Positions 9,114-16,050 of a stretch of DNA of 64,000 bases are shown here, in pieces. A model generated the notes under the pieces. That model did not search any database. It was not told the origin of the DNA and saw only the letters and a list, made by a program, of their open reading frames with translations. The translations under genes were made by a program, and so were the position numbers. Source of the stretch: Cumulibacter manganitolerans (GTDB lineage Bacteria; Actinomycetota; Actinomycetes; Mycobacteriales; Antricoccaceae); the NCBI RefSeq assembly GCF_009602465.1, contig NZ_WBKP01000004.1:62001-126000 (forward strand). Reading direction: 5' to 3'. Within the stretch, counting starts at the first letter, position 1. Every line of letters begins with the position of its first letter.

Positions 9114-10330
9114 GTGCCGAGCCCTCCGAGTTCGGCTTCGAGGTAGGCGCGCGCCTCGAGCACGGGCGGCTCGGGCGCACCGGCACCATCCGGACACCGC
9201 ACGGCGAGATCCGGACCCCGGCGTTCATCGCGGTCGGCACGAAGGCCACCGTCAAGACCGTCACGCCCGAGCAGGTCACCGGGCTCGGCGCCCAGGCCGT
9301 CCTGGCGAACGCCTACCACCTGTACCTGCAGCCCGGCCCGGAGGTCGTCGACGAGGCAGGCGGCCTCGGGGCGTTCATGAACTGGCCCGGCCCGACGTTC
9401 ACCGACTCCGGTGGCTTCCAGGTGATGTCCCTCGGCGTGGGCTTCAAGAAGGTCCTGGCGATGGACGCCAAGGGCATCGCGGACGACGACGTCATCGCCG
9501 AAGGACGCGATCGCCTGGCGCACGTCGACGACGACGGGGTGACGTTCAAGTCCCACCTCGACGGATCCATGCACCGGTTCACCCCCGAGGTGTCGATGCA
9601 GATCCAGCATCGGCTCGGCGCGGACATCATCTTCGCCTTCGACGAGTGCACCACCCTGATGAACACCCGCAGCTACCAGGAGCGGTCCCTCGAGCGCACC
9701 CACGCGTGGGCGCAGCGTTGCGTGGCCGAGCACGAGCGCCTCACCGCGGTACGCGCCCAGCACCCGTACCAGGCACTGTTCGGCGTCGTCCAGGGAGCGC
9801 AGTACGAGGATCTGCGGCGCAAGGCCGCGCGGGACCTCACCCACCTCGGCTTCGACGGGTTCGGCATCGGCGGCGCGCTGGAGAAGGAGAATCTCGGGAC
9901 GATCGTCCGGTGGGTGAACGAGGAGCTTCCCGAGGACAAGCCGCGGCACCTGCTCGGCATCAGCGAGCCCGACGACCTGTTCGCCGCGATCGAGAACGGC
10001 GCCGACACCTTCGACTGCGTCTCGCCGTCGCGGGTCGCCCGCAACGCCGCCGTCTACTCCCCCGACGGCCGGTTCAACATCAACACCGCCCGGCACAAGC
10101 GCGCGTTCGCGCCCATCTACGACGGCTGCGACTGCTATACCTGCCAGAACTACTCGCGGGCGTACATCCATCACCTGTTCAAGGCCAAGGAGATGCTCGC
10201 CCTCACGCTGTGCACGATCCACAACGAGCGCTTCATCTGCCGCCTGGTCGACGACATCCGGGCGAGCATCGCCGACGGCCGCTACGAGGACCTGAAGGCC
10301 GACACCCTCGGCCGCTACTACGCGACCTGA
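9110..10330 (+). CDS. tgt: tRNA-guanine transglycosylase with atypical specificity loop
   Basis: 406 residues from the GTG overlapping the yhhQ stop. Catalytic and binding residues of bacterial Tgt are conserved: DSGGFQ (Asp99), FDEC (Asp178, Cys180), VVQG (Gln228), the nucleophile-bearing FDCVSPSR and the zinc site CxCxxC followed by a distal His (from CDCYTC). Compared with the Zymomonas enzyme there is an insertion of roughly 20 residues after LGVGF. The base-recognition loop that normally reads GGLxVGE is GGALEKE (residues 254-260). It exchanges guanine at position 34 of GUN anticodons for a 7-deazaguanine. Last gene of the cluster; followed by a repeat-rich spacer. Confidence 0.95.
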   Translation: MSAEPSEFGFEVGARLEHGRLGRTGTIRTPHGEIRTPAFIAVGTKATVKTVTPEQVTGLGAQAVLANAYHLYLQPGPEVVDEAGGLGAFMNWPGPTFTDSGGFQVMSLGVGFKKVLAMDAKGIADDDVIAEGRDRLAHVDDDGVTFKSHLDGSMHRFTPEVSMQIQHRLGADIIFAFDECTTLMNTRSYQERSLERTHAWAQRCVAEHERLTAVRAQHPYQALFGVVQGAQYEDLRRKAARDLTHLGFDGFGIGGALEKENLGTIVRWVNEELPEDKPRHLLGISEPDDLFAAIENGADTFDCVSPSRVARNAAVYSPDGRFNINTARHKRAFAPIYDGCDCYTCQNYSRAYIHHLFKAKEMLALTLCTIHNERFICRLVDDIRASIADGRYEDLKADTLGRYYAT

Positions 10331-10380
10331 CCATTCGCGACCGCCGCCGTCGCAGTCCTCCAGCAGCGTGGCTCTCCCCC

Positions 10381-10490
10381 GGTCGTCGAGCGAGCCGGAG
10401 CGCCAGCGGAGGCGACGTCGAGACGTGGTGCGGTGGATTGCCGGCTTGCGGCGTCTCGACGTCGCTCGTTCCTCGCTCGCTCGACGACCG
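10381..10490. repeat. Hairpin-forming intergenic repeat, copy 1
   Basis: 110-bp element. The outer 15 bp (GGTCGTCGAGCGAGC, 10381-10395) are an exact inverted match to 10475-10489, and an inner 13-bp block (CGACGTCGAGACG, 10413-10425) is an exact inverted match to 10452-10464, so the whole element can fold into a long interrupted hairpin. It is 109/110 identical to the copy at 10621-10730. Structure and composition resemble REP-like palindromic repeats known from high-GC actinobacteria. Confidence 0.85.
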
Positions 10491-10560
10491 TGTGGGGCCG
10501 ACGATCAGTGGGCCCGACGACCGTACGGGTGGCTGGGTCGCCGCGACCGGCCGCGGAGCC

Positions 10561-10620
10561 GGTCGTCGAGCGCGAGGGGCTCCGTTCCACGGGCGTCGAG
10601 CGCGAGGGGCTCCGTTCCAC
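10561..10620. repeat. 30-bp tandem duplication
   Basis: Two adjacent 30-bp units (10561-10590 and 10591-10620) differ at one base. Each begins with the same GGTCGTCGAGCG-type head (GGGCG in the second) as the 110-bp hairpin repeats and ends GGGGCTCCGTTCCAC. They abut the second hairpin repeat, suggesting partial units produced by slippage or by truncated element copies. Confidence 0.85.
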
Positions 10621-10730
10621 GGTCGTCGAGCGAGCCGGAGCGCCAGCGGAGGCGACGTCGAGACGTGGTGCGGTGGATTGCCGGCTCGCGGCGTCTCGAC
10701 GTCGCTCGTTCCTCGCTCGCTCGACGACCG
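10621..10730. repeat. Hairpin-forming intergenic repeat, copy 2
   Basis: Same 110-bp element as copy 1, same orientation, one mismatch (GCTCGCG instead of GCTTGCG near the loop). The exact inverted arms are retained (15 bp outer, 13 bp inner). Near-identity of two copies 240 bp apart points to recent duplication or gene-conversion-like homogenisation. Confidence 0.85.
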
Positions 10731-10802
10731 TGGGGGCCCGATGGCCGTGGGGTTGACCGACGACGCTCGAGCGGGGACGGTCGTCTCTCGAAGGATCCGC
10801 GA

Positions 10803-11762
10803 CTAGGTCATCGATTCGCCGAGGGCGAGGTCCAGGTCACGCCGCGCGCGCCGTTCGTGGGTGTACCGGGTGACCAGCACCAGCCCGGCCCCGGTGATCG
10901 CCAGCCCGACGAGCGTGTACCAGTGGATCGGCTGGTCGAGGATGAGCCAGGCCGCGACCGCCGTGACGCCCGGCATCAGATAGAACAGGCTCGATGCCTC
11001 ACCGGCCGACTGGTTCTGAAGGAAGTACAGCAGCAGGGTGATCGCGCCGAGGGTGTTCATGGTCGCCAACCACGACACGCTGAACACCACCGGCGCGCTC
11101 ATCGGCAACCCGATGCCACCGTTGAGCAGCGCGATCGGCAGCATGCCCGCGGCGCCGACGAACAGCTGGATCGCGCCGCCGGAGCGCAGGTCCATGCGCA
11201 TCCCGAAGCGGCGCTGGTACAGCGTCCCGGCGGCGATGCCCAGCGTGCCCACCACGGTCCAGACGATGGACGCCCAGCCGTCCCCGCCGCCGAACCCGAG
11301 CACCGTCGCCAGCAGCAGCCCCACGAAGCCCAGGACCGTCCCGACGGTCTGCATCCGGGTCAGCGGCTCGCCGAGCAGCCGCCACGAGCCGAGCGCCACC
11401 AGCAGCGGCATCATCCCCATGATCATCGCGGACAGGCTCGCGGAGATGCCGTACTCGAAGGCGAGGTAGGTGCCCGCGTACTGCATCGTCTGCAGCAGCA
11501 GACCGGTCGCGGCGAGGTCGCGCCACTCCCGGCGGGTCCGCGGCCACGGCGCCCGCATGGCGACCGCGAGCACGCTGAGCAGCGAGCCGGCGACGACGAA
11601 CCGCCAGAACAGGATCGCAAACGGGTGCGCCGCGTCGGTGGCGATGCGGCCGACGATGAACCCGCTGCTGAACAGCAGCACGAAGGCGAGCTGCAGGAGC
11701 AGCACGAGCCACGGCGCCGGCGCGCGGGTGGGCGCGCCGGCGGCGCGGCTCGGAGTGGGCAT
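10803..11762 (-). CDS. EamA-family (DMT superfamily) transporter
   Basis: 319 residues, ten predicted helices in two EamA repeats (the first starts LLFSSGFIVGRI near residue 31). Short charged C-terminal tail. ATG 11762 is 4 bp after the stop of the aldo/keto reductase gene on the same strand, so it is probably the last gene of the DUF3097-nfeD-SPFH-AKR-EamA run. It is not closely similar to the other EamA gene of the window (6503-7423). Substrate unknown; its 3' end borders the repeat region. Confidence 0.87.
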   Translation of the reverse strand: MPTPSRAAGAPTRAPAPWLVLLLQLAFVLLFSSGFIVGRIATDAAHPFAILFWRFVVAGSLLSVLAVAMRAPWPRTRREWRDLAATGLLLQTMQYAGTYLAFEYGISASLSAMIMGMMPLLVALGSWRLLGEPLTRMQTVGTVLGFVGLLLATVLGFGGGDGWASIVWTVVGTLGIAAGTLYQRRFGMRMDLRSGGAIQLFVGAAGMLPIALLNGGIGLPMSAPVVFSVSWLATMNTLGAITLLLYFLQNQSAGEASSLFYLMPGVTAVAAWLILDQPIHWYTLVGLAITGAGLVLVTRYTHERRARRDLDLALGESMT

Positions 11763-11766
11763 GCGG

Positions 11767-12606
11767 CTACGCGACGTTGAACTCGTCGGGGTCCGGCCCG
11801 ACGCGCATGCCGGAGGCCAGGCCGGCGATCGTGCCGAGGTCCGCCTCGTCGAGGTCGAAGTCGAAGATCGAGATGTTCTCGGTGGCGCGCGCCGCCTTGA
11901 CCGTGCGCGGCAGGACGATGTTGCCGAGCTGCACGTGCCAGCGCAGGATGACCTGCGCGACGGTGCGGCCGTGCTTGTCGGCCACGCCCTTGAGGATCGC
12001 GTTGTTCAGGTGCTCGCCGCCGCGCGCGATCGGGCTCCACGCCTCGGTGGCGATGCCGTTCGCCGCGTGGTAGTCGCGGAGGGTGTTCTGCGGCAGCCAC
12101 GGATGCAGCTCGATCTGGTTGACCGCCGGGACGACGTCGCTCTCCTTGCGCAGCCGCTCGAGGTGCGGCACGTGGAAGTTGGACACGCCGATCGCCCGGA
12201 CGCGGCCGTCGGCGTACAGCTTCTCGAACGCCCGCCAGGTGTCCAGGTAGCGGTCGAGCTGCGGCGCCGGCCAGTGGATGAGGTACAGGTCGAGGTGCTC
12301 CACGCCGAGCAGCTCGAGGCTCGTGTCGAAGGCGCGCAACGCCTCGTCGTACCCCTGGTCGGAGTTCCAGCACTTGGTCGTGATGAACACCTCGTCGCGG
12401 TCGATCCCGAACTCGCGGATCGCCTCCCCGACGGCGGCCTCGTTCTGGTAGATCTTCGCCGTGTCGATATGCCGGTAGCCGGCGTCGAGGGCGTTGGTGA
12501 CCGCCTGGCGGGTCTCCTCCGCGGGAACCTGGAAGACGCCGAAGCCGACCTGCGGGATGGCGACGTCGTTGTTGAGGGTGATGCTCGGTACGTTCGTGCT
12601 CGGCAC
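11767..12606 (-). CDS. Aldo/keto reductase (AKR5-like)
   Basis: 279-residue NADPH-dependent (beta/alpha)8 barrel oxidoreductase. The catalytic tetrad is complete: Asp48, Tyr53 (in GYRHIDTAKIYQNE), Lys78 and His111 (LIHWP). The phosphate-binding segment near the C-terminus contains LPRTVKAARATENI. Length and motifs fit the 2,5-diketo-D-gluconate reductase/methylglyoxal reductase group; true substrate unknown. GTG start at 12606 preceded by GAGGAGC. Lies 21 bp after the SPFH gene and 4 bp before the EamA transporter, suggesting cotranscription. Confidence 0.92.
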   Translation of the reverse strand: MPSTNVPSITLNNDVAIPQVGFGVFQVPAEETRQAVTNALDAGYRHIDTAKIYQNEAAVGEAIREFGIDRDEVFITTKCWNSDQGYDEALRAFDTSLELLGVEHLDLYLIHWPAPQLDRYLDTWRAFEKLYADGRVRAIGVSNFHVPHLERLRKESDVVPAVNQIELHPWLPQNTLRDYHAANGIATEAWSPIARGGEHLNNAILKGVADKHGRTVAQVILRWHVQLGNIVLPRTVKAARATENISIFDFDLDEADLGTIAGLASGMRVGPDPDEFNVA

Positions 12607-12627
12607 GGTGCTCCTCTGGTGAAGTGG

Positions 12628-13866
12628 CTACGGTCGCTGCGGCCCCTGTGGCGGCGCCGACGGCGGCTGTCCACCGTACTCCTCGGGCTGCTCGCCGGGT
12701 TCGGGCAACGGCGCCGGCGGCGAGGTGAAGCCGGGATTGCCCGACAGGTTCGGCAGCTGCGGCATCGCCGGCGCGATCTTGTCGACCGGCTCGAGCTTGA
12801 TGTCGGCCGCCTCGGTCGCGCTGGCCACCTGGTCCTTGAGCTGCGACTCGAACCAGTCGCCGGTGTCGATGGTGGACGTCGTGCGGGGTCCCTCGCTGTC
12901 CGGCAGGTTCGCGAACGACGACAGCTCCGCCTCGTCGACGCCGGTCATCTTGCCGAGCCCCTTCAGGGCGTTGGAGAACTCGCTGGGCACGATCCACACC
13001 TTGTTGGCGTCGCCCTGGGCGATCTGCGGCAGCGTCTGCAGGTACTGGTAGGCCAGCAGCCGCGGATCGGGGTTGCCGTCGTGGATGGCCTGGAAGACGG
13101 TCTCGATCGCCTTCGCCTGGCCCTGCGCCTGCAGATACCGCGCGGCCCGCTCACCCTCCGCGCGCAGGATCCGGGACTGCCGCTCCGCCTCGGCGGACAG
13201 GATCGCGGCCTGCTTCTGGCCCTCGGCGGAGAGGATCGCGGCCTGCTTCTGGCCCTCGGCGGTCCGGATCTGCGACTCGCGGTTGGCCTCCGCGCCCAGG
13301 ATGACCGCCCGCTTGTCGCGGTCGGCCCGCATCTGCTTCTCCATGGAGTCCTGGATCGAGGCCGGCGGGTCGATGGCCTTGATCTCGACGCGCGCCACGC
13401 GGACGCCCCAGTTGCCGGTGGTGCCGTCCAGCACCGACCGCAGCTGCGCGTTGATCTCGTCACGGGAGATCAGCGCCTCCTCCAGGGTCATGGTGCCGAC
13501 CAGGTTACGCAGCGTGGTGACGGTGAGCTGCTCGAGCGCCCCGCCGAGATCGGCGATGCCGTAGGTGGCCATCCGCGGCTCGGTGATCTGGTAGTAGATG
13601 ACGGTGTCGATGCCGACCATCAGGTTGTCCTTGGTGATCACCGGCTGCGGCGGGAACGGGACCACCTGCTCGCGCAGGTCGATGGTGGAGCGCGCGCGGT
13701 CCACGAACGGCACCAGGAAGTGCAGCCCCGGGGTCAGCGTGCGGTTGTAGCGACCGAGCCGCTCGATGACGGTGGCGCGCGCCTGGGGAATGATCCTGAT
13801 GGCCCGCGCGATGATCAGCACGATCAGTGCGGCGATCACGATCAGCACGACGACTCCGGCGTTCAT
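12628..13866 (-). CDS. SPFH/band 7 membrane protein (stomatin/QmcA-like)
   Basis: 412 residues: one N-terminal membrane helix (residues ~3-25), a band-7 domain (PQARATVIERLGRYNRTL onward), then an Ala/Glu/Gln-rich coiled coil built of about five 11-residue repeats (AEGQKQAAILS type) and a Pro/Gly/Gln-rich C-terminal tail. Such proteins form cages or scaffolds in membrane microdomains and work with NfeD partners, as here: nfeD ends 16 bp upstream. The ATG at 13866 was chosen over an open frame reaching 13899 because it starts the membrane anchor and has a GAGG site. Syntenic with M. tuberculosis Rv1488. Confidence 0.92.
   Translation of the reverse strand: MNAGVVVLIVIAALIVLIIARAIRIIPQARATVIERLGRYNRTLTPGLHFLVPFVDRARSTIDLREQVVPFPPQPVITKDNLMVGIDTVIYYQITEPRMATYGIADLGGALEQLTVTTLRNLVGTMTLEEALISRDEINAQLRSVLDGTTGNWGVRVARVEIKAIDPPASIQDSMEKQMRADRDKRAVILGAEANRESQIRTAEGQKQAAILSAEGQKQAAILSAEAERQSRILRAEGERAARYLQAQGQAKAIETVFQAIHDGNPDPRLLAYQYLQTLPQIAQGDANKVWIVPSEFSNALKGLGKMTGVDEAELSSFANLPDSEGPRTTSTIDTGDWFESQLKDQVASATEAADIKLEPVDKIAPAMPQLPNLSGNPGFTSPPAPLPEPGEQPEEYGGQPPSAPPQGPQRP
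13201..13262. repeat. 33-bp-period tandem repeat inside the SPFH gene
   Basis: Bases 13201-13229 and 13234-13262 are identical; the period is 33 bp, or 11 codons. The repeat encodes two identical heptad-like units of the SPFH coiled coil (EGQKQAAILSA), one helix-phase repeat of the flotillin-type stalk. In-frame gain or loss of a unit would keep the reading frame. Confidence 0.85.
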
Positions 13867-13882
13867 CTGGCGCCCTCTTCCT

Positions 13883-14326
13883 CTAGATGTCGCGCGCATC
13901 GGCGGTGACCACCGCGTGCGCGCCCCTGATTTCCACGATCATGACGTTGGCGCCGACCTCGTAGACGTCGTACGGCAGCTGCGCGATCGCCGACCACTCG
14001 TCGGCGCCGACCTTGATCCGTCCGCCGTGCGTGTCGACCGTCTGGGTGACCACTCCTCCATGGCCGATGACCGCGTCGACGCCGTCGGCGATCTCCGGCT
14101 GGCCGCGCAGCAGCATCCGCTTGGCCCAGGGACGCACGCCGAGCACGAGCAGCAGCGAGACCACGCCGAACAGCACGAGCTGCAGCCAGAGCGCCGCCCC
14201 GGCCGCCGCGGCGATCGCCGCCGCCGCCGCGCCCCCGCCGACCATCAGCAGGAAGAAGTCGCCGCTGAGCACCTCGAGCCCGGCGCTCGACGCCGCTATG
14301 ACCAGCCAGATCGCCCACGGTGACAT
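13883..14326 (-). CDS. NfeD-family membrane protein
   Basis: 147 residues: two to three N-terminal helices followed by a C-terminal OB-fold-like domain (from about residue 80; GHGGVVTQTVDTHGGRIKVGADEWSA gives its beta strands). This is the short NfeD1b type without a ClpP-like protease domain. It pairs with the downstream SPFH protein; NfeD-SPFH pairs are a widely conserved operon for membrane organisation. ATG 14326 with an AGGA site 7 bp upstream. Equivalent in position to Rv1487 of M. tuberculosis. Confidence 0.9.
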   Translation of the reverse strand: MSPWAIWLVIAASSAGLEVLSGDFFLLMVGGGAAAAAIAAAAGAALWLQLVLFGVVSLLLVLGVRPWAKRMLLRGQPEIADGVDAVIGHGGVVTQTVDTHGGRIKVGADEWSAIAQLPYDVYEVGANVMIVEIRGAHAVVTADARDI

Positions 14327-14376
14327 GGCTCTATCCTGCCCGCTTCCCCTCGCGCCCGCACGGAAGGCGTGCGGCG

Positions 14377-15201
14377 CTACCGGGCGAGGTGCGCGTCACC
14401 GGTCTCGAAGATGAAGTCGATCAGCCGCTCGATCGACGAGATGAGCGGCGTCTCGACGTCCTTGTAGCTGGTGACCGCGCCGAGGATGCGCTTCCACAGC
14501 AGGTACTCCTCCGGTACGCCGAGCGCCTCGCACACCCCCTGCTTCCACGGCCGCCCCTTGGGGATCACCGGCCACGCGTCGATGCCGACGATGTGCGGCT
14601 TGACGGTCTGCCAGATGTCGACGTACGGGTGGCCCAGCACGAGCACGTTCGGGTCGCGCACCGCGGCCACGATGCGCGACTCCTTGGAGCCCGGGACCAG
14701 GTGGTCGACCAGCACGCCGAGGCGCCTGCGCGGCGTGGGCGCGAACTCCGCCACCACCGCAGCCAGGTCGTCGACGCCGTGCAGCGGCTCGACGACGATC
14801 CCCTCTGCGCGCAGGTCGGCGCCCCAGATCTTCTCCACCAGCGCGGCGTCGTGCACGCCCTCGACGTAGATACGGCCGGCCTGGGCGACCTTCGCCCGCG
14901 ACCGCGGCTCGGCACGCGACCCGGAAGCAGTGCGCGGGGCGGCCGGTGCGCTCGGCGCCTGTGGACGGCGCAGCATGACCGACGCGCCCTCGAGCATGAA
15001 CCCGGAGTGCTTGAGCGGGAACACCCGCCGCTTCCCGTCGCGGTCCTCGAGGGTCACGGTCTCCTTGCCGAACTCGATCACCGCACCGCAGAACCCGCTC
15101 ACCCGATCCTCGAGGACCAGGTCGATCTCCACCGGGACCGACAGCGGCGCGGTGATCGCCTTCTTGGCGGTGATGTCGCGAGAGTAGGAATGTGAACGCA
15201 C
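14377..15201 (-). CDS. DUF3097-family protein with a Toprim-like core
   Basis: 274-residue cytoplasmic protein of a family essentially confined to actinobacteria. N-terminal ~75 residues form a separate beta-rich module, then an Ala/Pro/Arg linker (~80-105), then a region starting RIYVEGVHDAALVEKIW. The EG..D pattern (Glu114, Asp118) and a later LVDHLVPGSKE (Asp166) resemble the metal-binding residues of Toprim folds. No experimental function is known to me. GTG 15201 lies 6 bp behind a TAGCCT box and lacks a Shine-Dalgarno site, so a leaderless mRNA is predicted. First gene of the run leading into nfeD-SPFH. Confidence 0.85.
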   Translation of the reverse strand: MRSHSYSRDITAKKAITAPLSVPVEIDLVLEDRVSGFCGAVIEFGKETVTLEDRDGKRRVFPLKHSGFMLEGASVMLRRPQAPSAPAAPRTASGSRAEPRSRAKVAQAGRIYVEGVHDAALVEKIWGADLRAEGIVVEPLHGVDDLAAVVAEFAPTPRRRLGVLVDHLVPGSKESRIVAAVRDPNVLVLGHPYVDIWQTVKPHIVGIDAWPVIPKGRPWKQGVCEALGVPEEYLLWKRILGAVTSYKDVETPLISSIERLIDFIFETGDAHLAR

Positions 15202-15207
15202 CCCGCG

Positions 15208-15243
15208 AGGCTACGTTCTCGCGCGGCGTCCCTGGGCTAGGCT
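15208..15243. promoter_or_regulatory. Back-to-back leaderless promoters (DUF3097 and hypothetical)
   Basis: On the minus strand TAGCCT (15208-15213) ends 6 bp before GTG 15201. On the plus strand TAGGCT (15238-15243) ends 7 bp before GTG 15251. Neither start has a ribosome-binding site. Both divergent genes thus appear to be transcribed from their start codons within a 49-bp gap. Confidence 0.5.
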
Positions 15244-15250
15244 CGCCGTC

Positions 15251-16033
15251 GTGCCAGGCTCTACCGCCGGACTGCTCGCCGCGTGGGCAACCGCCTACCT
15301 GCAGGGCGCCGTCCCCCTCGACGACGTGCTCGAGCACGTGCTCGGCCACAAGTCCTCCGCCGTGCGCCAGCAGGCCGCGACCATCGAGCGCGCGCCCTGG
15401 GAGCAGCCCGGCGAGACGGTCGTGCTGGTGCCGCCCGGCGACGCGCTGACCCTGTCCGAGCTGCTCATCGCGCTACGCGACCGGGGGGTGCGCAGGCTCG
15501 ACGCCGCGTTCCCGATGGCCGGCGACGCCGCGGGTGTCGGTCCCGGGGCGGCGCTGGCTCCCGCCTACGCAGCGGGCAGCGCCGTCCTGCTCGAGCCGCT
15601 CGGCCTGGTGGCCGTCGTGACGCAGGAGACCGAGGACGCCATCGAGCTGACGCTCTTCACCAGCCGCTCGAGGGTCCAGTACGTGTCGGTCAGTGAGGCC
15701 GCCGCCGAGCTCACCGAGGCCATTCATCGATCTACGGCGATATTGACCGATCTCGATGTCGCTTCGTGGGACCCGCGCCTGGGGCGGGTGTCGCGGCGCG
15801 CGCTCGACGAGGTGGGCGCCCATCCCCTGCCCGCGGGCTGTCCGCCCCGGGCCAGCCACCTGCTGGTGCGTGCCCACCAGCTCGAGGTGCTGCTGAACGC
15901 GGCGGCCGCCGACCCGGGTGGCGGCGCGGTCAGCGGTCACGAGGCCGCGGCGCGCGACCGCGCCCTCGCGCCGTTGCGTCGGCAGATCGCCAGGGCGCTC
16001 ACCGCGGCGTACAACAGCCTGCCGCACGAGTAG
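15251..16033 (+). CDS. Conserved hypothetical protein (Rv1486c position)
   Basis: 260 residues, no signal peptide or membrane helix. The N-terminal half is hydrophobic and Gly/Ala-rich; the C-terminal part (from about residue 165) is helical. No catalytic motif is recognised. It occupies the place of Rv1486c, next to hemH and near the nfeD/SPFH pair, in the same relative orientation to hemH (tail-to-tail), so it is probably its counterpart; sequence-level homology was not tested. GTG 15251 is predicted to be leaderless. Function unknown. Confidence 0.7.
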   Translation: MPGSTAGLLAAWATAYLQGAVPLDDVLEHVLGHKSSAVRQQAATIERAPWEQPGETVVLVPPGDALTLSELLIALRDRGVRRLDAAFPMAGDAAGVGPGAALAPAYAAGSAVLLEPLGLVAVVTQETEDAIELTLFTSRSRVQYVSVSEAAAELTEAIHRSTAILTDLDVASWDPRLGRVSRRALDEVGAHPLPAGCPPRASHLLVRAHQLEVLLNAAAADPGGGAVSGHEAAARDRALAPLRRQIARALTAAYNSLPHE

Positions 16034-16050
16034 CGGGTCGCGAGCCGCGC

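Larger units (their letters stand above)
10331..10802. other. Intergenic repeat region between tgt and an EamA gene
   Basis: 472 bp without a credible gene; open frames here only run through repeats. It holds two 110-bp hairpin-forming repeats 240 bp apart, a 30-bp tandem duplication just before the second copy, and unique sequence between them. No promoter or clear terminator with a T-run is seen, although the hairpins could serve to end transcription from both sides. Confidence 0.7.

Noticed and set aside
10368-11780. 470-codon frame running from the hairpin repeats into the antisense of the EamA gene
   Set aside because: The first part translates the repeat twice in different contexts, the rest is antisense shadow; no ribosome-binding site.
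11470-13908. 812-codon plus-strand frame opposite AKR and SPFH genes
   Set aside because: Low-complexity Arg/Val/Asp/Leu/Gly sequence opposite two recognised genes; antisense shadow.
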